A stretch of 64,000 nucleotides of DNA from Catonia carolina (taxonomy: Eukaryota > Arthropoda > Insecta > Hemiptera > Achilidae): contig JAQMRL010000003.1 in assembly GCA_035578175.1 (NCBI GenBank), positions 97,385,969 to 97,449,968 of the forward strand, written 5' to 3'. Positions 1 to 11,127 of this stretch are shown here, in pieces. Under the pieces are notes generated by a model that made no database searches, was not told the DNA's origin, and saw only the letters and a list, made by a program, of their open reading frames with translations. The stretch's first letter is position 1, and each line of letters opens with the position of its first letter. The position numbers and the translations under genes were made by a program.

Positions 1-604
1 AAAGCGGCTGCATGAATAGTGAAAACGAAGAACTCAAGAAATAACATCTCTCTTGTTGCAATACTGCACTTTTTATATTTTTACTTTGTAAGTTTCATTT
101 GTTAATTTAAAATAGATTTTAATTATGTTATATAATATTTATATACATTAAGTAGTACATTATCTGCGTGTTCATTTGCATGGCATAGGTTTAAAATAGG
201 TTAACTTTAAAAGTGCCTTTAGGCAACTAGAAGAGTCCATCGGATCATAACAACAGGCGACCCTTTCACCAGTAATAAAACACAATAGGCGACCCTTTCT
301 ACACTAATAAAAATCCGATTTCCTTAAACCTCCGGTCCCTCAGGTAGATGGCCTCGACCAGTTTACTTTACCCGTTCTGAGGAAGGGCTTGGAGGGATTT
401 CTTGTAGTATTAGTCTATATAAACAGTTCTGAGAGGGGGTGGAGGGTTCTTTGCTCATGTCAGATCAAGTGGCCAGGGGGCGGGTTTTTTGGTTGGTAGG
501 CGGTTGCGGTCTTCTTGTGGCTGGACGAGGACGCCTTAATTGAGTCCACCACTACTACCCCCATCGTGAGGGAGTGAACATGAGTTTTTCTCGCCACCTC
601 GGAT
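1..604. other. Unassigned stretch with a short direct duplication
   Basis: I recognise no gene here. At about 253-311 a ~28-bp unit beginning AGGCGACCCTTTC and followed by TAATAAAA is present twice in direct orientation. The part from 340 to 600 is more G-rich than the surroundings and may be decayed LINE coding sequence, because it leads directly into a LINE fragment, but I cannot read a domain in it. Confidence 0.4.
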
Positions 605-940
605 AAAAAAAGTTCACTGGAGAGTGGGGTACAGAGATACGATTCCTGCGAAGAACAAAGGGTTGCAGTCGTAGGGACTAACTAAGAAATGAGGGATAAG
701 AACGGACATAAGATGTTTACAATCTGAATGGGAAAATTGCAGACTATCGAAATCGATGAAAGGAGCACGTAGAGAGAATGCCTAAAGGAAGGACCCCTTC
801 AGAGTTTTGCAATGCAGACCGGTTGGGAGAGAGATGTTGGGAGGCTACGCTAAAGATGACAATAACTCAATAGTTTGTCGCTGTTGTGATTCAGAACGGG
901 CGGAAGCCTAATCCTTGATTGTTAGAAGAAGAAGGAGAAA
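605..940 (+). pseudogene. LINE reverse-transcriptase C-terminal fragment, degraded
   Basis: This is the 3' end of a non-LTR retrotransposon. It aligns by eye with the better-kept copy at 42640-42990: both contain the stretch encoding the post-RT 'amino acids KG-C-R...L-R-N-E-D-I-R', then a segment reading like Y-R-N-R-W-x-E-H-V, and an R-P-V-G-R-R-D-V-G-R-P-like arginine/glycine-rich end. These motifs are usual at the C-terminus of insect 'endonuclease-reverse transcriptase' ORFs. Stops and frameshifts break every frame. The copy ends in a short run of AGAAGAAGAAGG, a microsatellite tail like those of the other LINE 3' ends in this window. Confidence 0.65.
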
Positions 941-1241
941 CTCATAATTAGCACCCCTGCGTAAGTGACCATGGCAGGCGGTGTTCCTTCTTTTGATTAA
1001 ACGAAAGATTAATCTTCTTTCTTATGATTGTTCGTTTACTCATGATTCTCATCCAAACGTCTCAAAACATAACGTTGGTAACATGACATGTCCACGAAAT
1101 TCTGAGGATTCTCCGCGTTGGCTTAATTCTAAAGTTTCTTTAAAAATAGATAAACTGATCCATGTGATAAAATTAGTATTTTTGGCCATGTAGTCTCAGC
1201 AGCTAAGAAAATTTAGGCCCCTTCTCCGACATTTATGTTTT

Positions 1242-1632
1242 TGTTGTTTAGGTCATCAGCCGAAAGGCTGGTTTGAACCTCTAGAGGTTTTACTAAGTAA
1301 AACGAAGAGAAGGTGGTTTACCATTGCCTTCCTCACTGAGTGAAAAATTACGCTTATCAGCATGCCAGGCCCTCTGAAAAGCACATATTTTCCACTCTGC
1401 AAATGACACCTTCACTTCATTCACCACAGGGTCTGGCTGTATAACAAAATTCATTACTTTCAGAGGAGACAACTCTGATTAGTGTCTTTTGCACCTCTAC
1501 CTCTTCTGTTCTTAAATGATTCAGTCATTTAATTGGTTGACCATGTGATAAGAAACAGAACTATTTATTTTAGCCCTGCAACGAACAGATTGAGTGTAAA
1601 TAAATTAACACTCCACCTGTCTGTTATGGGCA
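1242..1632 (-). mobile_element. Family A retroposon, copy 1
   Basis: A ~390-bp repeat found ten times in the window. Read on the minus strand it starts TGCCCATAACAGACAGGTGG and ends GATGACCTAAACAACAA. Landmarks are the minus-strand hairpin CAGCC-TTTC-GGCTG, the palindrome AACCTCTAGAGGTT and the near-palindrome GTTTTACTTAGTAAAAC, all near its 3' end. The short ORF that stays open in some copies is frameshifted here. No tRNA A/B boxes are convincing in this orientation. The family is not one I can name. Confidence 0.85.
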
Positions 1633-3512
1633 TCCGACATTTTATAGTAGGCCTATTTAGTTTAGGCCTAAATTATCCGGTAGTACCTAATAGTTAATCT
1701 TCAGTAAATTATTTTATAGTCTACCTAAAATCTTAGCATTGAATGATATTTACTTACTTCATTTTAAGAGTTTTAGCCAACTTTATTTAAAAAAAAAGTT
1801 CTGCAGATTGTTTCGCTAGGTACGAAACAATCTATCCACCAAATCGCCCTCTTATGATCATTCCAAGTACTAACCTTCTATCCATGTTTTTCCTGACTTT
1901 TTTCTTCTTCTTGTTGCTGGACTACAAGAAATTAAATCTAATTAGAGGATTTTTAAGCAACTATTCATAAAATTGATCAAAAATCCCTTCATCATCATGT
2001 AGCCTAAGGACTATATTTTTTTAAATATAATTAAAAAATTATTAATAAAGCATTAGCTTGAGGTAGACTATTATGAAAATTAAAGCCCTCTAGAAATTTA
2101 GGTATTTTTTTTGACGATGACAGTAATTTTCAATCTTATATAATCACAAGAATTAAAAAAAAAATAGACTACAAGTTGGTCTGTAATAAGAAAGGTTGTT
2201 ATGAACATTTCATAAATTATTGTAATCATTTTGGAGTGAAAAGCAAGGTTGAAAGAATTAAAAGAGTATTATATAAACTTGGTGGTATTGATAAGTATGA
2301 AAAAGTGGGGAAAAGAATTAAAAAGATATAGTAATTAAATATGAAGTGCAGGTTAAAAAAACTTGCGGGAGTGAGTGAAGTGGAAATATCTCAAAGAGAA
2401 AGACAGTCAATCAAGAAGCGTATGCAACACAGGTGTTGACTATAATGGAAGGAAGGGGCTATAAGCTCCGCCTTTAGAAAACATGGCGTGCATTACCATT
2501 GGTTGTCGCTCAAACTACCAGACGACTTTCCACTCTTCACTTCATCTATCGACCTTGCAGTCACTGCAACTGAAGTACGTTATACCCACGTGCTCAACAC
2601 GTGGGCACGAGTTACTCTAGTAAAACCGAAGCAGGTGTTGTTCCAATAACCCTATTTGTATGATATTATTACTTTTTATTTCAGCAAACATTATTAATTA
2701 TTTATTTTTCATATTTTGACGGTAATGTATAGTTTTAATTGTTAATGTTTAAACAATTTTAAGTAATAACAATAAACAATTATTTCTTTTATGTTAAACC
2801 GATATAATGATCGTATTTTATTTATTACTTCTACTTATAATAGCACTCTATAATTTTATTTTAGTCCACCGTCTTTTTGTAGGCTTAATTATTTCTTTTC
2901 CTGATCAATAAATTTATTTTAATTTTATTGAACACTAAAAATGCATGGTAGGTTTCGAATTCAGGTCTGATTATAGGCCTATTAATTGGGTAATAGTCCT
3001 TGGCGTGTAGGTCGATATTTAACTATTTATAACTTACAGGCCTATCACTTAAAATAATTTTAGGTCTATTTTAAGTTCTTGTATTGATTTGAATAGGTCA
3101 AAGACGGACCTAAGTTGATACCTTATTCGATTTTCATATGCTGTATCGGAATGTGTTAATTGATTTAAGAAGATACCTAAAAGGTAATACAGTAATATCC
3201 GTTTAATACGCTCACGGCTAAAACTATTTTCTGCTTAAATACGGTTTTCGTGAAGTCCCTTGATTAATAAGGTAAAACACATGTATATGTTTCCGCTTAA
3301 TACTGATTCAATCCCGCCTAATACGCCCTCAAAATTGATGACTATTTTAAAAATAAGTAGGCCTACTTAATGTAAATTTCGTTATTAGTATTTATGTAGG
3401 CCTATTTATGCATTAGTGGTGTTATTTGTTAGTTTTTTTTAAAAATTAAATGTGATTTAAAAAAAAGAAATGTATCTTTACGTTTATTTATGTAGTACCT
3501 ACCTATAACCTA
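1633..3512. other. Unassigned AT-rich stretch
   Basis: No gene or named repeat is recognised. It contains five exact copies of the palindrome TAGGCCTA (1648, 1663, 2974, 3358, 3397) and the hairpin listed at 2585. The segment 2330-2660 is less AT-rich than its flanks but I see no domain in any frame. Confidence 0.4.
2585..2605. repeat. Perfect hairpin with two CACGTG cores
   Basis: CCCACGTG and CACGTGGG form 8-bp inverted arms around the 5-nt loop CTCAA. Each arm contains CACGTG, the E-box core bound by many bHLH factors. I see no gene next to it, so a regulatory role is only a possibility. Confidence 0.5.
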
Positions 3513-3514
3513 TA

Positions 3515-3655
3515 TGAAAATGGCTTCTACACCGGGGTCCCGGGTTCGATTCCTGGTCAGGTCTAGCGTTTTTTATCACTCATCTTCATGTAGGCTATCA
3601 CCCTTCTTACCGTCTGCATTAGAAGTAATTGCAGAACAGTCAGACGTAAAAAAAA
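3515..3655 (+). mobile_element. Family C tRNA-derived SINE, 5'-truncated
   Basis: The sequence has TTCTACACCGGGG, then a perfect pol III B box GGTTCGATTCC, then CAGGTCT, a ~85-bp body ending GTCTGCATTAGAAGTAATT and an A tail (GACGTAAAAAAAA). The same head and body occur on the minus strand at 53.8-53.95 kb, which also keeps the A box. Relative to that copy, this one has an extra GGCTA at a TA (3591-3597). Confidence 0.75.
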
Positions 3656-4270
3656 TGTATAGGTAGTCTATATACTCGTATGTAGTCTATATAACCTACC
3701 TATATTATTTATTTATAATATAAACTTAACCTATAGGCTACCTATAGACTATGTAGGCTAATTACTGTTATTAATATTTTCTCCTGCCCTTAACAATTAG
3801 CATCGATTACATAGCTGCGAAAACTATCAACTGTGCTACCAGAGTGGTCTGCTATAACATTTAAAACCACACCGTGACGACAAAACTGATTCATTCGAAA
3901 TCCTTATGATTTAATTTTAAATATATATAGGTATATCCTATTCAATGGGTCAGTTATTTTCCTTACCTAAATTGTAACCTTATTGATTCTGGTAGTTAGT
4001 TCTGCTGTCTGCATTTAGAACTAATTTCGTATTTTATAAATAGGCCTAAACAAGTGTAGTTAAAGTGTTGAGTGATGTAGGCCAACGTCTTTAACTTCTT
4101 TGGCAACGGCAAAAATGATGGGTTTATGAGTACTGATCATTTTAGAAGTTGCCTAAAGTAGTTGTTAATACGTATTAATAAAACCAAACAACAGGTAACC
4201 GACATTAATTTTTTTGGTATTTGATGCCTTTTGAATGTATTCACGAAATGTTCCTGTTTTATTCCTAATT

Positions 4271-4574
4271 TGTGTACGTTGCAATCTGTTCAATTCAGAA
4301 CAATAAGCAACCCCATGACCCAATGAGATGAGGATGATGTGTATACGTGTAAATGAGGTGTAGTCTTGTACAGACCCGGGCCGACCATTCCGGAGAGAGT
4401 ATGGTTATTGAACCCCAACCATCAAAGTACACCGGTAACCATTGTCTAGTATTTAAACCGGATAAAAGTAAAAACCTTTACTAGGATTTGAACCAGAAAC
4501 CTTCGTCTCCGAAAATCAGCTGTTAAACAGCTGATTCTGGCGACGACTTTACCTCTAGACCAACCCCGTGGGTT
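4271..4574 (-). mobile_element. Family B tRNA-derived SINE, copy 1
   Basis: About 300 bp. On the minus strand it begins with ACCCACGGGGTTGGTCTAG. The A box TGGTCTAGAGG and B box GGTTCAAATCC are spaced as in a tRNA-like pol III promoter. The non-tRNA body ends in the conserved CAGATTGCAACGTACAC. Between the boxes lies an 11-bp hairpin, arms AATCAGCTGTT and AACAGCTGATT. Confidence 0.85.
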
Positions 4575-6793
4575 AAAAATTTTAATGATAGAAATTTATT
4601 CATCTGCACCAGTGTGCAGTATAACGACTATGGCGGGTTTATTGCCTGGATTAAATATTCAAAAAACCTGAAAATATGATTGATAAATGATCCCCAGAAA
4701 ATCGGACTTATGTAGCCTACTTATCTGTGATATCGATTCAAATTCATAGAGAGAGGGAATGAAAGGATGCAAGTGTCCATGAGGATACTACAAAATCGTA
4801 AATTTTATTCAGTAAAAGAGTGAGTATTTTCCTAGTAATACATGAAATTTCTTTTTAATAAATTAATTTTATGCTTAATTATCCTTGATATTGCTGTTTC
4901 TTGGATAATTCAATACATTTTTATTATTTTGAAGTAGGCTATCCTCGTGAACACCCGATATGGCTTCATTACACAAATAGGATACAATTATCGATTTCCC
5001 AAAATTTATTATGTGTCTTCATTATGCAAACTAGAAAAGATAAATGGAATGCAATTAATCGAACTGTGTATCTGAGTCACCCCCATTGTCTTGGATCCCG
5101 TATAATTCGGGTAATCACTCATAATAAAAACGGCCACAATTAAACGTTCTCCATGGTCATAAATCGAACGGTCATAAATTTCTTCTAGTTCCGAGAAAAA
5201 CGAACATTTTTCACTTTTTAAACGACATTTCATTTAATTCATTGTAGCATCTGGACATAGGATAGTAATGGGATAAATAATTTACGAAAAGGTAACAGTC
5301 AGTTAAACCTCTACTTTTTTCTTTATAAATGGTTCAAGTATATACAAGTATGGTTCTGTACAAGAGAAGAAACATATCCATTTTTAATTTATCTATAACA
5401 AGTAGCTAAATTAAACCTCCATGTGTACTTTACCGGAAATATTTGTACACGTATTATAAAATAAGCTAAAGAATTAAGGCAAAATAAAACGTTCAACCCT
5501 AATAATTACGATTATTAATGGTTACTGAAATAATATACGTTTTTAAATATAGGTTACATAAAAAAATAAAAGAAAAAAATCATGTTTTAGCTTATATGAT
5601 AATCATATGAAAAAAGATACAACTGTATATTTCTTCAGACAGAAACCATTAATCTGTCGGTTAGGCATTAATCAATACAAGGGTTAGGCATGGAATGGTA
5701 CTATGTTGGAAAATAAACAAAGTACTACCTTTTCATTCCAACCGACTGTTTGCACGCTTTAAAAAATATAGTTAGTAATTTTCTGTAATAACACTTTTTT
5801 GTATACATGCAAAAGTCATGGAGTTTAAGCTAAAAATGTTTACTTCATGGTTACTTTGTGCTTCACCTTGAGGTTTACAAGGTAGATTTTATCAATAACT
5901 GTAGTTTTGTTTACAAAAAAATGAAAATTTTTAAATATAAAATCGTACTGAAACTTAAATTTTAATAAACTGTTTAATCTGTTAGACTATTTAGGGCTGT
6001 ATAGGTCTATAAATTAAATTTTTGAAGGCATGTTTACTTAAATATTCAAGCATTTTACAATGTTTAAATTAATTAATTTAATATTATAATTATGACTTTT
6101 TAAAAATTGAAAATTTTCCTTAAAGGTTCAAACAATTTAACTCCAGAAATATTTTTGATCTATTCCTGATATATAGAATTTTTGTTTCCTTTTAATTCTA
6201 CATAATCCAATCACTTAAAAATTAAATGACATTATTTCAACTGAATTTCATTATTTAAAACCACTAAAATATTGGTAGTGATTTTTCTCAGTAGAATTCA
6301 ACTGTAGCTTAAAGGCTAGAGTAGGTATATATGAGTACATTCCGGGTTCTTTCAGGATCAAATTATTTTTTAATTACAAAACTTCCTTTTAACTTCATAA
6401 AAAATATAAGAAAAAATTAATTACTTGCATTAATTATGTTTTGAAATTTCAGTAAACTAATAAGCTAAACATAATTACAGACTAAATACAACTAAAAACA
6501 AATACGGCCATTTAAAATCAAATAAATTATTAATTCTTATTTTAATAAGTGATGTCAATTGACATTTTTGCTCGCAAAGAGAAACCGCTTCAATACGTGA
6601 CGCACAAACCTGTCTCTTTTAAAAATCTTACTTCACAATCGTTCAACCAACACTGACTGACACAATAGCTAGAACTTTCTTCCGTGGACAAGAAGGTCAC
6701 TCACAGAAAATCCATTTACACAACTGTTCAGCCAACATGTCACACGTAGGCTTGTGGGCCTATATTCATTCATTCTACAGCAAAAGTTAGCTT
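4575..6793. other. Unassigned AT-rich stretch
   Basis: I see no domain, repeat end or RNA gene. The two overlapping ORFs around 4901-5233 lie on opposite strands, have low-complexity composition and match nothing I know, so I do not call them genes. Confidence 0.4.
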
Positions 6794-6809
6794 AATGTTC
6801 CAGTTTTCT

Positions 6810-7771
6810 TTTTTTTGACACTTTTAATTGAAATTTAGTATCTGTTATTAAATTAATATAACAATTTCTAATTGTGAAGCTAATGTTCCAAAACTTGATT
6901 TACTTGAAGGAGCGTGCAGTCATCACCACAGTCCTACAGTTAGCCAAGACGATCTCTTGGCCAGAGGCGCTTCAAACGTCTGCGCTGAGTACCCGGTATC
7001 GCCCTAGCGTACATGTTTTGTATGAGAGGGTTGTCATGTAGTTCAAATTTGTCATGCATCGTCTTGTATAGTTGTTTCGCGACATCAATTACGTATGGCA
7101 TTTGTAAGTCTTTGTGCAACATTGAGTTTGTGATGTAAAAGGGGCATTGCGTTATCGTTCGTAGAATCTTGTTCTGAATCGCTTGTATACGTTTCGTGTG
7201 TGAAGGTTTAGCAGATCCCCAAAGTTGAACTCCATATGTCCAGATTGGTCTTAAGACTGTCTTGTAGATTGTTAATTTGTGTGACATGTCTAATTTAGAA
7301 CGTCTATCGAGTAAGCGTTTTAGTTGATAGAAGCGTGTTTTGAGTTTGTGGCGTGTGTGTGTAACATGTGCGTTCCATGTAAGTTTTCTGTCCAAGTGTA
7401 AGCCTAAGTAGCGTGTTGGAGTAGTGTGACGTAGCGGAATATTATTAATGTAAACGGTTGGGCAGTTTTGTCGTCTAAGAGTAAACGTCATTTGTTGCGA
7501 TTTGTTTTCATTAATTTTAATTTTCCAAAGTTTAAGCCATGACTCTATCTGGTGTAAATGGTCTTGTGTCTTTCGAGTTGCAATTACAGGATCGGCATCA
7601 ACCGCAAGAACTGCCATATCATCAGCAAACATAGCCATAGTGGTATAGATACAATTTGGTATGTCACTGGTGCTTACAGAAAACAGCCTTGGTGCAAGTA
7701 CGCTTCCTTGTGGTACACCAGCGTTGACTTCGTACATTCCAGAAGTTCGTCACCTTGTTTTACTCTAAAGT
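6810..7771 (-). mobile_element. 5'-truncated Jockey-like LINE with target duplication
   Basis: The insertion is bounded by a 16-bp direct repeat, AATGTTCCAGTTTTCT at 6794-6809 and AACGTTCCAGTTTTCT at 7772-7787 (one mismatch). Just inside the left repeat is a T run, which is the A tail of an element pointing left. A 3' UTR of ~130 bp, the RT C-terminal ORF and a truncated 5' end follow. This is the classic product of target-primed reverse transcription. A second, shorter copy of the same family is at 28998-29225. Confidence 0.9.
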
Positions 7772-7775
7772 AACG
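6940..7775 (-). pseudogene. Jockey-clade reverse transcriptase, C-terminal half
   Basis: The open part (6940-7737) encodes 265 residues. It starts inside the RT domain: AGVPQGSVLAP (RT motif 4) lies at residues ~6-16, and the catalytic FADD box at ~38-41 is intact. It continues through the thumb-like YLGLHLDRKLTW and YGVQLWGSA segments to a basic end, RRRLKRLWPRDRLG, followed by a stop. These motifs and their order are typical of Jockey/R1-type LINE ORF2. The N-terminal endonuclease and the first RT motifs are absent because of 5' truncation. Just upstream, FRVKQGD remains readable in another frame, so a frameshift separates it. The gene cannot make a working enzyme, but the ORF suggests a fairly young insertion. 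Confidence 0.92.
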
Positions 7776-7962
7776 TTCCAGTTTTCTCTAACTTAAACTA
7801 AACTATATCGATTGCTTCCTCGAGAGGTTTTATGGATTATCCATCTACCGTTAAACTAAATCAAATCCACTAAACCTAAGCACTAAAGAAAGCCTTTACA
7901 AATTAACAAAATATCCTTCAGTGGAAATTCACATATATGTATTCTACATGTAGCTATACGTA

Positions 7963-8570
7963 CAGGGTGGCCCACATGTCGGTTCCATTATTTACGGAAA
8001 TCAGAAGGTTAATGGAATAAGAAACCTATAAACAAAAAAAAACAAATTATTATATGAGGTGTACCATATTATAGCATATTATATTATTATTGTCATGTGT
8101 TAAAAATGTCCACTATGATTTTCTATACATTTTATACAGCGACTTAAAACTGATTCAGCAACCTTTTGTAGGTTATCGTCGTTGAAAATCGATCGTGGAC
8201 AACCACACTTCGGGGCATTTAATACGATTCAGTGTTTTCAAATTTCTTATTTAATTTTTATAAATGTTGCCGAGTCGGTAACGACACACCTGGATACTTA
8301 TCACTAAATTCTTCCAGAACTTTAGCAGTATTTTTACTATGCTTCCACCACAACTGAAGCATATACACTCGTTGTTCAGTTGAAAACAATTTAAAAGTAC
8401 CGTTACGAAGGAAAAAAATAGCAACTACTCGGAGACGTAGGCTACCTCACTCTAGCCACTGTTACAGACAACTAGAATGTTGTACGTGATGCTGCCAACA
8501 TTACACTATTACCAACTTATCAAAATGAAATGTCCTATCTCAAGAGGAAACCGACGTATGGGCCACCCGT
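7963..8570. mobile_element. TIR transposon with DUF4817-like helix-turn-helix remnant
   Basis: Inverted ends GGGTGGCCCACATGTCGGTT (7965) and, on the other strand, GGGTGGCCCATACGTCGGTT (8568) differ at two positions. Both are flanked at the same distance by TA, suggesting a TA target duplication. Inside, on the minus strand, the transposase remnant described in the next entry can be read. The ~608-bp length means most of a transposase is deleted. Confidence 0.82.
8100..8402 (-). pseudogene. Transposase remnant with DUF4817-type HTH
   Basis: The minus strand from ~8392 to ~8268 reads without a stop and includes LFSTEQRVYMLQLWWKHS, then a V-L-E-E-F-S-D-K-Y-P-like stretch. This resembles the N-terminal helix-turn-helix domain (DUF4817) of Tc1/mariner-like insect transposases. 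After a stop, the minus strand from ~8210 to 8102 reads an end with LQKVAESVLSRCIKCIENHSGHF and a stop, again typical of the C-terminus of that family; the whole catalytic domain between them is deleted. The family assignment is from recognised motif shape, not from a search. Confidence 0.65.
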
Positions 8571-9190
8571 TACATATTCATATGCGTGTATTTTTAAATG
8601 TCTATAGCCTGCGGAATATTTATTGGTGGCTTAAGCAATTTGTTAAGCTCATCCTGACGTTAAAAATAAAGCATTTTATTTATCAACATTAACAAAGTTT
8701 ATACTTAGGCCATTTTGTAAAAAGACAGATAAAAGAATTTATCATTTTTATGACAATAATAAAAAACAAAAACAAATAGGCTAGTAAGAATTTGAGTCTA
8801 ATAATTTCTGTTTAGCTTTATTCGTTATCGGGAATGGAACATTATTGACAGTCACCCCACTTGACAGCTGCTTTTTTCCTGTATTTCTAACATGGATGAA
8901 TTTTGACGGAGCCCGAGTGAAATGTGTGGCTTTCAACTGTTGACGATAAAAAGTCACTGACCTAACTGGTGTTGCTTAAAAATTGAAGTGCTGATTGGAT
9001 GAACATGTTATGTGACATTTTTTTTCAAACGAAGTTTTCATGTTTAATGAATATTGCATGCATATCTAGTTACTTAGGTGGCACAGAATGCTATATTTCA
9101 ACAGTTTAAGGAATACTAAAGAATCAAGGGGGCATGTATCATATAATTTTGTGTTTTTATTGAATATAGGGGTAAAGATCACCCTTGTCC

Positions 9191-9406
9191 TCTACTGTCT
9201 GTTTATAACTTGATGGTTTCCCGCAGAGAGGAGCAGAATCGGCCCGCTACTAGCCTTCTCAGTAACATTTCATTATGTATATACTACTACTAACTAGTTC
9301 ACTGGAATTGGTAGGCCTACATAATGAAGTATTATTGAGACTGCTATTAGCGGGCCGATTCTGCTCCTCTCTGCGGGAGGCCATCAAGTTATAGACAGAC
9401 GGTAGA
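9191..9406. repeat. Foldback repeat, ~89-bp arms
   Basis: Two arms (9191-9279 and 9318-9406) are inverted copies of about 85-90% identity around a ~38-bp loop. The core CCGCAGAGAGGAGCAGAATC is identical in both. The loop side of the right arm contains TAGGCCTA. The arms are GC-richer than their surroundings. A small foldback transposon is the likeliest source; no target duplication is evident. Confidence 0.85.
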
Positions 9407-9894
9407 CTAGAAGATATCATTTTCGAGTAATAAACATTAAACATCACTAAAAGCTGTTGTTAAGAATTTCTTTAAAAGATTCTCTAATGAAAAACTCTTA
9501 TTTTGTATTATTGAAATATCCTACTGTTCATCCATTCTCAGAGGAAACAAAATTTTTGTGGATGAAGGAGTTATATGCAGAGGAAAGTTATAAGAAAACT
9601 GATATAGAAGAATAATGTGGAAAAGTATAAATTCATATATAATTTTTCGTGAAAGGACAATAAGTAGTCACTAAAATAAAATCAATCAACCAACTCACAA
9701 AAAGTTGGGAGTCTTAGATTTTTGATCGCATTTTCCTCAAAACTATAATTTTGTAACATGGATAATACCTTCATCCGCTAAGGTCTTCGATTAATAGTGA
9801 CTCTACCAGAAGACTGACCAGGCTGGCGCAAAGCACAAATAAAAATTAAAAAATGAACAAATTTTTATGAGATTTTTTGAGGATTATGTAATGA

Positions 9895-9990
9895 TTAACG
9901 ACTGGGTCGTTGGTATAATCGTCATCGTAACTGGCGTCTATGCCAGGGGTCCTGGGTTTAATGCCCGGTCAGGTTTGGTATTTGTTCATC
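9895..9990 (+). mobile_element. tRNA-like SINE head (family C-like)
   Basis: Contains a weak A box within GTTGGTATAATCG and a B-box-like GGGTTTAATGCCCGGTCAGG, preceded by TCTATGCCAGGGGTCC as in other family C heads. It does not fold into a full tRNA cloverleaf with paired acceptor ends, so it is a SINE head or tRNA pseudogene rather than a tRNA gene. Confidence 0.5.
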
Positions 9991-10327
9991 TTTGTATCAT
10001 CACATTTCATTACCTACGTGGAAACCAAGACTTTTGTAGGCATCATCATAAAATAAAAAATACAATTTTATGAAGCCTAATTAACTTGAAATATGGAAGG
10101 TGTAGTGTGCAGGGTGTGTCTATATGTAATATTATAAAAAAAATTCTGTTATGAAATAATTTTAATGATTATCGAATAATATTCGGTACCAGGATCTGAA
10201 AAGATAAGTGTTTTGAAAGACATAAGTTCGGATGTTTCTGAATTTATTTGTGTAAGTGAATCCATAACATACTTAAATGCTCTATCATAAATTTTTTAAT
10301 AGGCTATTTTAAATTTTTATCTCTAAT

Positions 10328-10645
10328 GTGTGTACGTTGCAATCTGTTGCAATTCAGAACAATAAGTAACTCCATGACCCAATGAGATGAGGATGATGTG
10401 TATGACGTGTAAATGAGGTTTAGTCTTGTGCAGACTCAGGTCGACCATAACGAAAAAAAAATCCTGAGAGAGTATGGTTAATTAAACCCCAACCATCAAA
10501 GCACATCGGTAACCACTGTATTCAAATCCGTATAAAAGTAACTTCCTTTACTAGGATTTGAACCAGGAACCTTCGTCTCCAAAAATCAGCTGTAAAACAG
10601 CTGACTCGCGGCGACAACTTTACCTCTAGACCAATCCGGTGGGTC
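10328..10645 (-). mobile_element. Family B tRNA-derived SINE, copy 2
   Basis: Same layout as the 4.3-kb copy. The A box TGGTCTAGAGG and B box GGTTCAAATCC lie on the minus strand at the right end, and the body runs to the conserved GTACGTTGCAATCTG at the left. A short A-rich insertion (CGAAAAAAAAATCC) is specific to this copy. The hairpin between the boxes is present but imperfect. Confidence 0.85.
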
Positions 10646-10751
10646 ATCATACAAAATAATAAATGAAAATTTGAAATATATAAGTGAATAGATGCATGTA
10701 ATTATCACTATGAACAGTTAACCCACCCAATATATAATTTTATTTAAATAT

Positions 10752-11127
10752 GGCCATCAGACGAAAGGCTGGTTTGAATTTCTAGAGGATTTACTAAGTA
10801 AAACGAGGAGTGAGGTGGTTTTCCATTGCCTTCCTTACTGAGTGGTAAAGTGTGTTTATCAACCCTCTGAAAAGCATCTATTTTCAACTCTGCAAATGAC
10901 ACCTTCACTTCATTCATCACAGGGTCTGGCTGTATAATAATATTCATTACTCTCAGAGGAGATAACTCTGTCTTGAATCTTTTACACCTTCACCTCTTCT
11001 GTTTTTAAATGCTTCAGTCATATAATTGACTGATCATGTGATAAGAAACAAAACTATTTTTTTATAGCCCTGGAACAAGCAGATCGAGTGCAAATAATTT
11101 AACACTCCACCTGCCTGTTATGGACAT
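10752..11127 (-). mobile_element. Family A retroposon, copy 2 (with open reading frame)
   Basis: Nearly complete copy. The minus strand carries an open 67-codon frame (10744-10947) starting MNIIIQPDPVMNEVKVSF and continuing through S-K-E-G-N-G-K-P-P-H-S-S-F. Copies at 34.4 and 56.1 kb keep the same frame. Whether it codes for anything is doubtful: there are no known domains, and several copies are frameshifted. Confidence 0.85.

Noticed and set aside
1242..1632. Family A as a tRNA-derived SINE because of GGTTTGAACC / GGTTCGAACCCC
   Set aside because: The B-box-like word is on the strand opposite to the sense direction set by target duplications and the AAC tail, and no matching A box is present.
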